Counted from the first letter of the stretch, positions 24,091-33,632 are shown. The stretch: DNA of 64,000 bases from Thiohalocapsa sp. (GCF_022340605.1 NZ_JAJDNQ010000050.1:1-64000), one strand, 5' to 3'. Program-made: numbers and translations. Notes: generated from the sequence alone by a model not told the origin.

Positions 24091-26307
24091 ATGAGGCGGG
24101 CTGCAAGCCGATCGCGGCGCATCCGGACAGGTCTCGCGGGCGTATCCGGCCTCTGGCTCGCGCTGTTCGCGATGTGGGTGTCGGCGGCACCGGAATACGG
24201 ACCGGTGCGTCCCGGCGAAACCCTATGGCAGATCGCGGGGCGGCTCTACGCGGGCACCGATCTGAGCCGGGACCAAATCATGCTGGCCCTGCTCCAGGCC
24301 AACCCCCAGGCGTTTTCGCCGTCCTGCAACCTCTACGGCATCCTGCACGTGGGGGCCAAGCTGAGTTTGCCGTCCAGCGAGCAGGTCGCGGCCGTGGATG
24401 CCGCGAGCGCGCGGCGCAGGGTCGAGCGACAGGCGCAAGATTGGGCCGAGCACCGCCGCAGCGGCCGGCCTGTGGTATGCGCGGCGGCGCCCGAGGTCTC
24501 GCCCACGGCACCGGCACAGCCACCATCGGCTGAGACGGCGGCAAAGACGACTTCGCGGCCGTCGCCGTCGCCCCCCACCGCCGAGGCCGGTGCCGCGCCC
24601 CAGGCGTCCGCCCAACAACCCGCCCAACAACCCGCCCAGCCGCCGAATCAGCCGCCGAGCCAGCCGCCCGCTCAGCCTTCAGGCCAGCCCTCCGGAGCAA
24701 CAGCACCCGCAGCGCCGAGCACCCCGCAGCCGCGGGCCGCGCAGCCAGCCGAATCCGCAACGCAGCCCCCGTCGCAGGCCGCGGGCATGGCGCCGGCCAC
24801 ATCGCCTGGCCCGCCGCCGTTGCTCAATCTAGGCGAGCGGGGAGGCGCGCCGCTGTCGCCGGGGCCGCGCGCGCCGACGTGGGCGGTGGCTGCCTTGTTG
24901 CTGGTGCTGATCGCGGCGACGCTGCTGCGCTGGGAACGACACGCGCCGCCGCCCGACCCCAGACGGCCCACGGGGGGCATCTTGCAGGCCACCGCGAAGA
25001 TTCCGGCGCGGGCCTCGTTGCTGCTGGCGCCGGGACGGCTCGGCGTATCCCAGCTGCTGCTGCTGTCCGCCGTCGCCGGGTTTCTCGGCGCGCTGGTCAC
25101 GGTCATGTTCCGCGAGGGCATCCGCGGCATGGAGTGGCTGTTTAGCGGCCAGAGCACGGGCGTGGTGTTCGAGGCCGAGAGCCTCGCGCCTTGGCAGCGA
25201 CTCGTGCTGCCGGCCGCGGGCGGCCTGGTCGCCGGGCTCATCCTGCAGCAAATCGGCGGCTGGCTGCGCGGGCGCTCCGTCACGGATTACATGGAGGCGA
25301 TCGCGGTCGGCGACGGCTGGATCAGCGTCCGCCACAGCCTGGTCAAGTCCGGCTCGTCACTGGTCACGGTGGGCTCCGGGGGCTCCATCGGCCGCGAGGG
25401 TGCGATGGTCCAGTTGGCGGCCATGGTCGCCTCGGCGTTGGGCCGGGTCAGCAACTTTCCGCGCGATCGCCTGCGCCTGCTGGTGGCCGCCGGCGCCGCC
25501 GCCGGGCTCGCCGCCGCCTACAACGCCCCCATCGCCGCAACGCTGTTCATCGCCGAGATCGTGCTCGGCTCCATCGCGCTGGAGTACATCGGCCCGCTGA
25601 TCATCGCCGCGGTCATCTCCAGCGCCACGGTGCACGAAGTCTTCGGCTATGCCCCGGCCTATCGCATACCCCCGTTCAGCCTAGTCAGCGACTGGGAGCT
25701 CGCGCTGTACCTGGTGCTGGGCGTCATCGCCGGCCACGTGGCGCCTTTCTTTATGGGCATGCTGGAGCGTGGCCGCGAGCTGTTCGGACGGCTGCCGCGG
25801 ATCTTGGCCTTGCGCTTGGGGCTGGGCGGCCTGGTGGTGGGCGTAATCTCCGTCTACGAGCCGCAGGTTTGGGGCAATGGCTACAGCGTCGTCAACTCGG
25901 TGCTGCACGATCCCTGGGCCTGGCAGGCGCTGCTGACCGTGCTGGTGCTGAAGATGTTCGCAACGGCGGCCACACACGGCTCCGGCGCCGTCGGCGGTGC
26001 CTTTACGCCGACCATATTCGTCGGCGCCATGGTGGGCGCTCTGTTCGGCACCGCGGCGCACACGCTGCTGCCGGCCGGCACGGCGTCGCCGAGCGCCTAT
26101 GCGCTGGTGGGCATGGGGGCGATGCTGGCGGGCGCCACCCATGCGCCGTTGATGTCCATCCTAATGGTGTTCGAGCTGACGCTGGATTATCAGATCGTGC
26201 TTCCGCTGATGCTGGCCGTCATTGCCGCTCACTACACCGCCAGGGGGTATGCTGGTGTGCGGCCGATGTACGCCGATTCGCTAATGCCGAGAGAGGCTCC
26301 GGCCTGA
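24091..26307 (+). CDS. FimV-type N-terminal domain fused to a ClC chloride channel/antiporter
   Basis: One continuous 738-residue frame joins two normally separate proteins. Residues 1-32 are a signal peptide. Residues 36-95 (YGPVRPGETLWQIAGRLYAG, then IMLALLQANPQAF and LHVGAKLSLPS) match the periplasmic LysM-like start of FimV. Residues about 132-262 are Pro/Gln/Ala-rich (QPAQQPAQPPNQPPSQPP). A first membrane helix follows (TWAVAALLLVLIAATLL, 263-279). From about 307 to 727 is a full ClC transporter, with VGSGGSIGREGAMVQL (427-442; the filter motifs GSG and GREG with the gating Glu) and GAVGGAFTPTIFVGA. CBS domains are absent. The ATG at 24091 with GGAG 6 bases upstream begins the signal peptide. 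The likely topology is a periplasmic peptidoglycan-binding arm tethered to an inner-membrane Cl- transporter. Confidence 0.88.
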   Translation: MRRAASRSRRIRTGLAGVSGLWLALFAMWVSAAPEYGPVRPGETLWQIAGRLYAGTDLSRDQIMLALLQANPQAFSPSCNLYGILHVGAKLSLPSSEQVAAVDAASARRRVERQAQDWAEHRRSGRPVVCAAAPEVSPTAPAQPPSAETAAKTTSRPSPSPPTAEAGAAPQASAQQPAQQPAQPPNQPPSQPPAQPSGQPSGATAPAAPSTPQPRAAQPAESATQPPSQAAGMAPATSPGPPPLLNLGERGGAPLSPGPRAPTWAVAALLLVLIAATLLRWERHAPPPDPRRPTGGILQATAKIPARASLLLAPGRLGVSQLLLLSAVAGFLGALVTVMFREGIRGMEWLFSGQSTGVVFEAESLAPWQRLVLPAAGGLVAGLILQQIGGWLRGRSVTDYMEAIAVGDGWISVRHSLVKSGSSLVTVGSGGSIGREGAMVQLAAMVASALGRVSNFPRDRLRLLVAAGAAAGLAAAYNAPIAATLFIAEIVLGSIALEYIGPLIIAAVISSATVHEVFGYAPAYRIPPFSLVSDWELALYLVLGVIAGHVAPFFMGMLERGRELFGRLPRILALRLGLGGLVVGVISVYEPQVWGNGYSVVNSVLHDPWAWQALLTVLVLKMFATAATHGSGAVGGAFTPTIFVGAMVGALFGTAAHTLLPAGTASPSAYALVGMGAMLAGATHAPLMSILMVFELTLDYQIVLPLMLAVIAAHYTARGYAGVRPMYADSLMPREAPA

Positions 26308-26366
26308 CCTACCGGGCACCCGCTGCCGGTGCCGTCGTTACAGATCCCGCGAGGAGAGCCCGCGCG

Positions 26367-27026
26367 ATGTTCCACAGGGTCCTGCTCCTGATCCGCGCCC
26401 GCATTCGGCTGATTACCGCCCTCGTCGCGGCGCCGGCGACGTTCTTCGCGCTGCCGCAGCAATTACCCGCTTCCACCCGCGCGCTGATCACCTGGGACGT
26501 CAGCGCCGCGCTGTACCTGTTGCTCGCCTGGTCGCTGATGTTGCGAGCATCGCTGTCGCGCACCCGCTGGGGGGCGCGGATTCAGCATGACGGTGCGGTG
26601 ATGGTCCTGTTCCTGACCGTGTCCGCGGCGGTGGCGAGCCTCGCGGCCATCCTCATCGAGCTGTCCGGACTGAACGACCTGCCCACGCAGCAGCAAGACC
26701 TGCATATCGGCTTGGTCGCCGCAACGCTGCTCGTGTCCTGGTTGCTCGTGCATACGGCGTTCGCGTCACACTACGCCAGCCAGTTCTACGCGTCGCAGAC
26801 GCCGGAGGGCAGCGGCGCGCTGGAATTCCCGCGCGGCCGACCGCCGGTTTACATGGACTTTCTGTACTTCGCACTGGTCGTGGGCATGACCTCGCAGACC
26901 TCCGATGTGGCCGTCACGACGACGGCGATGCGCCGGCTGGTCAGCTTCCATTCCATGATCGCATTCTTCTTCAATACGGCGCTGTTGGCGCTGACCATCA
27001 ACATCGCCGGAAGCATTCTGGATTGA
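26367..27026 (+). CDS. DUF1345 family membrane protein
   Basis: A 219-residue integral membrane protein with about five hydrophobic segments (LITALVAAPATFFALP, ALYLLLAWSLML, AVMVLFLTVSAAVASLAAILIEL, GLVAATLLVSWLLVHTAFA, FLYFALVVGM) and the DUF1345 landmarks HTAFASHYASQFY and YMDFLYFALVVGMTSQTSDV. The start at 26367 has GAGGAG upstream. It follows the FimV-ClC gene by 59 bases on the same strand and may be co-transcribed. The function of DUF1345 is unknown. Confidence 0.88.
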   Translation: MFHRVLLLIRARIRLITALVAAPATFFALPQQLPASTRALITWDVSAALYLLLAWSLMLRASLSRTRWGARIQHDGAVMVLFLTVSAAVASLAAILIELSGLNDLPTQQQDLHIGLVAATLLVSWLLVHTAFASHYASQFYASQTPEGSGALEFPRGRPPVYMDFLYFALVVGMTSQTSDVAVTTTAMRRLVSFHSMIAFFFNTALLALTINIAGSILD

Positions 27027-27140
27027 TTGGCGCGGCCCGGGGGTGGGTTGATGGGATGGAAGTACGCAGTGCGGGGTGCGGGGATTGATGGCAACTCCCA
27101 CCACGCGGAGAGATTGGCCAAGTACTCAGCGTAGCAGCTC

Positions 27141-27171
27141 TTGTGGGAGCGGCACGCTTGGTGCCGCGATC
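27141..27171. repeat. Palindromic repeat B, copy 6 (half)
   Basis: TTGTGGGAGCGGCACGCTTG followed by GTGCCGCGATCGG; the left half of the family, directly next to repeat A copy 6. Confidence 0.55.
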
Positions 27172-27180
27172 GGCGGCGTT

Positions 27181-27218
27181 GATTGTCGGGTTACGCTATC
27201 GCTAACCCGACCTACGAT
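27181..27218. repeat. Repeat A, copy 6 (single palindrome)
   Basis: GATTGTCGGGTTACGCTATC then GCTAACCCGACCTACGAT, a near-perfect hairpin between the convergent DUF1345 and kup genes. It could double as a transcription terminator, though no T-run is obvious. Confidence 0.65.
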
Positions 27219-27262
27219 CCGCTCCATTTTCGGCATTGTGACCAATGCTTGCCTTTCTAGGT

Positions 27263-29125
27263 TCAAAGCTTGTGCTGGACGCCGATCTCGATCACCTGCT
27301 GCGGCGGCGCGTCGAGCAGCAGGGAGGGGCTCGGCGTGTTGCGCTGCATAAACGCATAGAGCCTGGCCCGCCAGCGGGCCGCCGGCCGCACCGAGCTGAG
27401 GTCGATGCGGGCACGGCTGAGGAACAGGCTCGGCTGCTCGCTGCTGGGCGGATAGGCGCTGTGGCCGAGCAGGGTGAGAATATTGTCGTGGCGCGGCAGT
27501 TCCATATAGCCGAGCCGCAGCAGGGCGCTAAACACGCCGGCGCCGAGGCTCTCCACGGTGAGCTTGTGCTTGAGCGGCACGCGTGGGACGTCTTCCACGC
27601 GTAGCCGGAGCAGATAGGTCTCGCGGTGCAGGATCTGATTGTGACGGAAGTTGTGCAGCAGGCTTCGCGGCACGACACTGGGCGTGCTGCTCAGGAAGAT
27701 GGCGGTGCCTGGGACGCGCTCGGCCCGCTCGACCTCCTCGCTGCAAAGGAAGTCCGCAAGCATCGGCGATGCCAGCCGATTGCGCTCATGTACGCGCTCC
27801 TGCCCCCAGCGCCAGGTGAGCATGACCAACAGCAGGGCGCCGCTGATGACCAGGATCACCTGTGCCCCGGAGAACAGCTTCGTCAACAGCGCCGTCAGGA
27901 AAGCGAGATCGACACCGAGCAGCAACACGCCGAGCAGGACCAACGCGAGCCAGCCACGGCCGCGCACCCGCCGCAAATAGGCCAGAAACAACAGCGAGGT
28001 GATCAGCGTGACGCCGCCGATGGCCAGCCCATAGGCGTTGGCGAGCCCCCCGGAGGACTGGAACAGCAGCACCAGCGCGATGGTGCCGGCCATGATCAGC
28101 CAGTTCACCGAGTCGATGTAGATCTGTCCCTCGTGCCGCGCCGAGGTGTGACGGACCCCGATCGGCGGGTAGTAGTCGAGCTCGCTCAGTTGCCGGAACA
28201 GCGAGAACAGCCCGCTGATGATGGCCTGGGAGGCGATGATGGTGGCCAGGGTCGCCAGCAGGATCAGCGCCGGCAGGGCATTGTGCGGCACCATGGCGAA
28301 GAAGCTGTTGCCCGGGTGGCTTGGCGCCGCCAGCAGCAGCGCTCCCTGGCCCAGATAGTTCAGCATCAGCGCCGGCCACACCAGGAACAGCCAGGTGCGG
28401 CGGATCGGCGCGCGGCCGAAGTGCCCCAGGTCCGCGTACAGGGCCTCGGAGCCGGTCACCACCAGGAACACGGTGCCGAGGATGACGAAGCCCGCCCAGC
28501 CGTTGTCGATGAAGAACAGCAGCGCATAGCGCGGGTCGAGGGCGGTGAAGATCAGCGGCGCCTTGAGCGCCCAAAGCAACCCAGTGACCGCGAGCACAAG
28601 AAACCAGGCCAGCATCACCGGCCCGAACACCGCGCCGATCGTGGCCGTGCCGCGATGCTGGATCGCGAACAGCGCGAGCAGGACCACCACCGTCAGCTCC
28701 GGCACCCAGGGCGCGAAGCCCGGCGACAGCAGCTCCAGGCCCTGCACCGCGCTCAGCACCGAGATGGCCGGCGTCAACATGCCGTCGCCCACCAGCAGCG
28801 CGCTGGCGACGACACCGAGCAGCAGGAACAGCGAGCGGGCGCGCTGGCCACCGATGCGGCGCAGCAGCGTGGCCAGCGCGATGACGCCGCCATCGCCGTC
28901 ATTGTCGGCGGACAGGACGAAGAGCATGTACTTGACGCTCACCACCAGGAACAGCGACCAGAACACCAGCGACAGGATGCCGAGCACGTTCACGCCATTG
29001 ACGGGGAGGCCCCCCGCCGGCGAGAACACGATGTTCATGGTGTAGATCGGGCTGGTGCCGATGTCGCCATAGACGACGCCCAGCGCCGTCAGCAGCAGGG
29101 AGTCTCGTAAAGAAAATGACCGCAT
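27263..29125 (-). CDS. kup: Kup-type potassium uptake protein
   Basis: A K+/H+ symporter of the KUP/HAK family in the inner membrane. The 620-residue length matches the family (about 620-630). The N-terminal signature ALGVVYGDIGTSPIYTMN is present at about residues 12-29, followed by twelve hydrophobic segments and a soluble C-terminal region from about residue 430. The ATG at 29125 gives the canonical start; an in-frame GTG two codons upstream is an alternative. The gene is single and convergent with the DUF1345 gene. Next to a ClC-type transporter it adds to an ion-homeostasis cluster; MscS at 47.8 kb is separate. Confidence 0.95.
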   Translation of the reverse strand: MRSFSLRDSLLLTALGVVYGDIGTSPIYTMNIVFSPAGGLPVNGVNVLGILSLVFWSLFLVVSVKYMLFVLSADNDGDGGVIALATLLRRIGGQRARSLFLLLGVVASALLVGDGMLTPAISVLSAVQGLELLSPGFAPWVPELTVVVLLALFAIQHRGTATIGAVFGPVMLAWFLVLAVTGLLWALKAPLIFTALDPRYALLFFIDNGWAGFVILGTVFLVVTGSEALYADLGHFGRAPIRRTWLFLVWPALMLNYLGQGALLLAAPSHPGNSFFAMVPHNALPALILLATLATIIASQAIISGLFSLFRQLSELDYYPPIGVRHTSARHEGQIYIDSVNWLIMAGTIALVLLFQSSGGLANAYGLAIGGVTLITSLLFLAYLRRVRGRGWLALVLLGVLLLGVDLAFLTALLTKLFSGAQVILVISGALLLVMLTWRWGQERVHERNRLASPMLADFLCSEEVERAERVPGTAIFLSSTPSVVPRSLLHNFRHNQILHRETYLLRLRVEDVPRVPLKHKLTVESLGAGVFSALLRLGYMELPRHDNILTLLGHSAYPPSSEQPSLFLSRARIDLSSVRPAARWRARLYAFMQRNTPSPSLLLDAPPQQVIEIGVQHKL

Positions 29126-29576
29126 CTCCACAAGCCCCCTGATCTCAGCGTCCGGCCGCCCACGGCGCACGAGCGAATACCACTATCCGGTTCTGCACCC
29201 TGCGCCTGGCGGCTTGCCGCTGGTAATGCCGCACCTGCGGGGCGGCGGGCGCGGGCTGTGCGCTGTGCGCGACCACCATGCTCGCCAACGCCGGTGCAGT
29301 CAATCGCGCGGCGCGGTACAGCGAGCCGCGTTTAGCCCGCCAGCGGTCAGCGCAGCGAGCCCCGGTCCAGGCGGGCGCGAGCGATACCACCAAGCGCGAG
29401 CACCGCGCGAGCCAGCGCGGCGCCACCGCCGGTGGACCTCAGCCGGCCGGCCCACCCGACGGTCATGGCAGGTCGAGGAGTCGCGCCCTTACCATCGATA
29501 CTCATCGACTGCGTCCAATCGCATTTGGGCATCGCCGTTCTGCATCGCCATTGCGCATACCAACGAGGACATCGAA
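29126..29576. other. Divergent intergenic region between kup and the decarboxylase-like gene
   Basis: No gene or repeat-family member is recognised. Open frames across it end in or overlap the flanking genes out of frame. Confidence 0.4.
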
Positions 29577-31142
29577 ATGACAGCTTGGCTTTCACACGCT
29601 CCACCCGCAGGCGTTGCCCGCGCCGCCTTGCGCGTCGGCCGGGTCGTCGCCATGGCGTCAGCCGCCCTTGTCTGGAGCCTCCCCGCCGCGGCGCGGGTGT
29701 TGCCTTACGGCGAAGCGGTGCCGGAGCCCCTGCGCGCGATTGTCAGCGAGGTCGACTACCAGTCCAACCTGCAAGCCGCGATGCCCAGCCTCCAGGCCGG
29801 TGTGCTGAGCGAAGCGCAGGTCTCGCGCATGGCCGGCTCACCTTGCGCCGCCGCGCTGATCGACTTTCAGAATGCGATGGCCGAGGGCCGCGACCGGTAT
29901 GCGCCGCTGCTGGCGGTCATCAATGCGGGCTTTACGCCACCGCCGGTGGGCTTCGATCCGAGCAACGGGCCGAACATGTGGCAGGTCCCGCTGGGCACCG
30001 AGCCGTTCGCGGGACTGCTGGCGCACATGGCCGACTTCTTCACCGACTGGTGTGTGTTCCTGCCCGAGATCCAGGGTGATGAGGACACCGGTCTCGCCTT
30101 CATCCAGAAGATTGGCTGGCTCTACTACCAGAACCCGCCGGCGCAGGCCTTCACCCAGGGCATCAACCCGTTGACCGGGGAGCCGGACCGCGTGCTGGCG
30201 AACTTTCTGAAGGAATTCTCGGACCAGCGCGGCCGGTTCATGGACAGTCCGGCCTCGACCCGCTACGTGCGCCAATGGATCGATGATCCGCGCATCGAAA
30301 TCGAGGACTACAAGGTTCAGCAGGCCGCCAAGTACCGGAGCTGGAACGCCTTCTTCACCCGGGAGCTGACAACGGCTGCCGACGGCAGCATCCCGTCGCG
30401 CCCGGTCACCTTGCCGGAGCGTACCTGGGTGGTGGTCTCGCCCACCGACTGCATCATGAACCCGCTGGTGCAAACCCTGAACCTGGACGCCGACCGCGGC
30501 CAGGTCCGCGCACTCATCGACAACCCGCTGACGCTCGACACGGTCATCGACGTGAAGCGCTACCCGCTCTTGCTGGACCGGCTGCTGGGCAATGCGCCGG
30601 ACGCGCTGAAGCAACAGTTCGTGGGCGGCTCCGGCTTGAGCTGCATCCTGATGCCCAACACCTACCACCACTACCACGCCCCCGTGGACGGCACCATCGA
30701 GTACGCCGAGATCGTCAAGATCGGCGACGGCTCCGCCGCCGGCACCTACGGCTATTACGACTTCCCCAACTGGCTGCCGGCCAATGGCAATGTCGCCCAG
30801 CCCGGCACCGACTTCTCCCAATTCGAGGTCTTTCAGCGCGGCATCATCATCATCAAGACCACCTACACCGGCACGGCTCCGGACGATCAGGTCACCGGCT
30901 ACGTCGCGCTGATCCCGGTCGGGCTCAATACCATCGGCTCCGTCACCTTCGACGAGTCCACGGTCGCCGGCGCGGCGGTCAAGAAGGGCGTCACCCGGCT
31001 CGGCGGCTTCCGCTACGGTGGGTCGCTGAACATCATCCTGTTTTCCAAGGACATTGCCTCGCCCACGGTGCAAACGCGGCTGGGCAACCAGATCAATACC
31101 CTCAACGCCGGCAAGGCCCCGGCGTTATTCGCGCCGCATTGA
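29577..31142 (+). CDS. Secreted phosphatidylserine decarboxylase-like protein
   Basis: A 521-residue protein with a signal peptide (VVAMASAALVWSLPAAARV, cleavage near 40) and a C-terminal phosphatidylserine decarboxylase fold. Markers are WNAFFTREL, the VVSPTDCIM strand, YHHYHAPVDG (His365, His367) and GGFRYGGSLNIILF, in which Ser483 of GGS occupies the self-cleavage site that generates the pyruvoyl cofactor in true enzymes. The N-terminal 200 residues resemble the PSD-associated helical domain found in larger PSD-like proteins. ATG 29577 has GAGGA upstream. Classical Psd is an inner-membrane enzyme of 280-320 residues without this leader, so this is a paralogue, perhaps periplasmic. The substrate is unknown. 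Confidence 0.85.
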   Translation: MTAWLSHAPPAGVARAALRVGRVVAMASAALVWSLPAAARVLPYGEAVPEPLRAIVSEVDYQSNLQAAMPSLQAGVLSEAQVSRMAGSPCAAALIDFQNAMAEGRDRYAPLLAVINAGFTPPPVGFDPSNGPNMWQVPLGTEPFAGLLAHMADFFTDWCVFLPEIQGDEDTGLAFIQKIGWLYYQNPPAQAFTQGINPLTGEPDRVLANFLKEFSDQRGRFMDSPASTRYVRQWIDDPRIEIEDYKVQQAAKYRSWNAFFTRELTTAADGSIPSRPVTLPERTWVVVSPTDCIMNPLVQTLNLDADRGQVRALIDNPLTLDTVIDVKRYPLLLDRLLGNAPDALKQQFVGGSGLSCILMPNTYHHYHAPVDGTIEYAEIVKIGDGSAAGTYGYYDFPNWLPANGNVAQPGTDFSQFEVFQRGIIIIKTTYTGTAPDDQVTGYVALIPVGLNTIGSVTFDESTVAGAAVKKGVTRLGGFRYGGSLNIILFSKDIASPTVQTRLGNQINTLNAGKAPALFAPH

Positions 31143-31239
31143 TCGAGGTTGCCGAGACAGGCACGACGGGCGCGGCACGGATCGCGGCGGACGGGGACGC
31201 CCGGTCGCCGTCCGCGAACAGCGACCGGGGCGCTCATCG

Positions 31240-32208
31240 CTACCGCGGGCAGGGAGCCAGCCCGGTCAGGCCGATTTCGCGCCGATGGCCCTTGGACGCC
31301 GGACCCAGCGCCAAGCGGATGAGCCCCAGCGCCAGCAACCAGAAGGTTCCCGGTGCTGGAACGGTGGAGTCGCCGGCACCGATGGCAAAGTCGTCGACAT
31401 AGGCGGTGTAGCCCGACCCATCCATGAACTCGCCGTACCAGATGGACAGGCCAAGTGCCACGTTCGACAGATCGTAGGGGCTGTGATCGCTGAAGGTGAA
31501 GCTGCCTTTGCTGCCATCGACAACCTGCATGATGTCGTAGCCACCGCCCGCGCTCGGCTCGAACGCCATCGAAACCACCGTCCACACCCCCTCCGCCGTG
31601 AATGGGCGGCTCTCCCCGCTATCCGTCTGATCGCCGACATCGCCGTCCGCCACGTGCAGCTCGCGTCCCTGTACAGCGGCCCATTCGTACTGATAGAACC
31701 TCCCCCAGGCATAGGGGTTGTCGATGGCGCCGAGCGCACCCGAGGCGAGGTCCGGATCGAACAGATAGAAGCCCGTCGCAATGAAGATCCCGCGAATGCT
31801 GCTGGGGTAGTTGAGATACTGCTGCACGGAGGCCGTCGCCGCGCTGAACCGCATCGGCCCGCTGCCGGAGTCCCCGGTGAAGGCGTAGATGTTGGGCGTA
31901 GTACTGGACCATTGGCTCTGGGGACCCGGACGGTTGAACCAGAGGTCGTTGCCATTGGAATAGACCCCGTCGAAATTGTGTACCACCTCGTCGAACGCGT
32001 CGGTCAGATCGGTGACGGAATCGAAGTCCACGCTGTAGGCGTAGGCGGCCGCCACCGGACCGTGCACTGACATCCCGGCGGCAAGGGTGGCCGCGATCAG
32101 GAGTCCCGGAAAGGCGCGGGCTCGCGCGGCGCCGTGATCGGCATGCCGGTTGCCTTCGTGGCGCTGGTCTCCGCGATGAGCAATGGTGTCTTGGCGTGCT
32201 GGGGTCAT
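31240..32208 (-). CDS. PEP-CTERM-like exported protein
   Basis: A 322-residue protein with a signal-type segment (FPGLLIAATLAAGMSVHGPVAAAYA), a beta-rich body with many Gly/Ser/Tyr/Asp residues, and a C-terminal sorting signal: VPAPGTFWLLALGLIRLALG followed by basic residues (SKGHRRE). This is the PEP-CTERM pattern, recognised by exosortase/XrtA-type transpeptidases in exopolysaccharide-producing Gram-negatives. The start is uncertain: ATG 32208 leaves a 30-residue n-region before the hydrophobic core. No exosortase gene is in the window. Confidence 0.75.
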   Translation of the reverse strand: MTPARQDTIAHRGDQRHEGNRHADHGAARARAFPGLLIAATLAAGMSVHGPVAAAYAYSVDFDSVTDLTDAFDEVVHNFDGVYSNGNDLWFNRPGPQSQWSSTTPNIYAFTGDSGSGPMRFSAATASVQQYLNYPSSIRGIFIATGFYLFDPDLASGALGAIDNPYAWGRFYQYEWAAVQGRELHVADGDVGDQTDSGESRPFTAEGVWTVVSMAFEPSAGGGYDIMQVVDGSKGSFTFSDHSPYDLSNVALGLSIWYGEFMDGSGYTAYVDDFAIGAGDSTVPAPGTFWLLALGLIRLALGPASKGHRREIGLTGLAPCPR

Positions 32209-32618
32209 GTCATCTGCCTCGGGCTGGGTCCGGATTGCAAAGGCGCGGGGTCTGCGCTGATGCTCCGGGTTTGCTTCGATATCGCCGTCGCCTCCTGCGG
32301 CCTTGCCCTGCAAACTGCCAGCTTGGCGATGGCCGTTGACGGGCTCGGGTCGGTGCAAGCGCGCCTCGATGCGCTCTGCCGCAGCGAGCCTCTCTGCCCC
32401 CATTGAACCATGCGTCAGCGATATTCTGGAACATCGGGGACAGAGCAATCCGCGAGGCGACACCGCGCGCCGATCCGGGCGCTCGGTGTCGAAAATGCAA
32501 CCGCCAGACCATGAGCCCCGCCTAGACCGGGCCGCGACTTAACCTTGCAGGCCTCGCGTCTTTCGACTGAAATTGGTACCAGCATTGCCATGGAGATAGC
32601 GCTGACTGGAGGGGTTCG
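32209..32618. other. Divergent intergenic region
   Basis: It lies between the PEP-CTERM gene and the HTH gene. It includes frames continuing the PEP-CTERM ORF upstream without protein-like sequence. No recognisable element. Confidence 0.35.
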
Positions 32619-33086
32619 ATGAGCGCGCCCAGGATCGGTGCGGGAGACGGGTGCTTGCGGCGAGCCTTGCGGCACACGCGGGACGCGAGCCCGAAGACGT
32701 CCTACGTATTCCGCTTGTGTTGCGTCAATCTGGTGCTGGCCGGATTGCGGCCGCGCGAGGTGGGCGAGTCGCTGGCCGTGAGCGAGCGCTCGGTGCACCG
32801 GTGGCTCGCCGTGCATCGCACCGCCGGGGCGGCGGGGCTTGCCTCCGGACTGCGCCGGGGGCGGCCGAGTCATCTGCGTCCGGCGGAGGCGGAGCTGCTG
32901 ATGGGTGCGCTGCGCCAATCACCCGCGGCGGTCGGATTGAACGCTGAGGTCTGGTCCGGCCGTCTGCTCCAGGATTACCTGAAGCGGCAATTCCGCCTCG
33001 AGCTCGGCGTGCGCCAATGTCAGCGGCTGCTGGCGCGAGCGCGGGATGGGGCAGCCATCGAGCAATTGTTGGGGCGCCAGGAATGA
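32619..33086 (+). CDS. Stand-alone IS630-type helix-turn-helix protein (no DDE domain)
   Basis: A 155-residue protein matching only the N-terminal HTH and winged-helix part of IS630/Tc1-type transposases: VNLVLAGLRPREVGESLAVSERSVHRWLAVHRTAGAAGL, then GRPSHLRPAEAELLMGAL and a WSGRLLQDYLKRQF...GVRQCQRLL segment. The DDE catalytic domain is absent downstream; the next 900 bases hold no gene. ATG 32619 has GGAGGGG upstream, a strong ribosome site. It may be a domesticated DNA-binding protein or a truncated transposase. Confidence 0.75.
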   Translation: MSAPRIGAGDGCLRRALRHTRDASPKTSYVFRLCCVNLVLAGLRPREVGESLAVSERSVHRWLAVHRTAGAAGLASGLRRGRPSHLRPAEAELLMGALRQSPAAVGLNAEVWSGRLLQDYLKRQFRLELGVRQCQRLLARARDGAAIEQLLGRQE

Positions 33087-33434
33087 GCCGGTCCCCGACA
33101 GCCATGCGCAGCCCGACAGCTTTTGTCGCGGCTCGGCCACGACGAGTGTGCGGCCCGCAGGTCACATCCCCGCAAGTGTAAAATTTCCTGACGGTATCGG
33201 GCGAAACACGTGCCCGGTGACGCGGCACTGACGCGCATCGAACACGATTAGTGCATTACCCAGGCCAGCCAGACTGGATTTTTTGGTCATTACTTCAGGC
33301 ATTTATCTTTTTCCAGCAGTGATCGCACGCCATTGATCGGACACGATTCAATTGCGCCGCCGCTTCCTGCGGGCGTTTGGATCAGCGAAAACTGTAAGAA
33401 AAGCTGACAGCGTGAGCCTGGGCGAATCTTCGGC

Positions 33435-33518
33435 GTAGGTCGGGTTAGCGATAGCGTACCCCGACCATCAACGACGTACCGACGCCCAGCGTCGGGTTAC
33501 GCTGCGCTAACCCCACCT
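33435..33518. repeat. MITE-like repeat A, copy 7 (core only)
   Basis: GTAGGTCGGGTTAGCGATAG with CGTACCCCGAC, then CGTCGGGTTACGCTGCGCTA with ACCCCACCTT. Both core palindromes are present; the terminal repeats are not clear. Confidence 0.7.
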
Positions 33519-33632
33519 TGAGCGTTGATCGAGGCTGACCGTCGGACCTGTGCCAACCCTCAAGGCTCCCCACCAACCGCCAGTCCCCGGCCATACCCGG
33601 CATAGCGCGCCGGAGCACCTCGTGCCAGTCGT

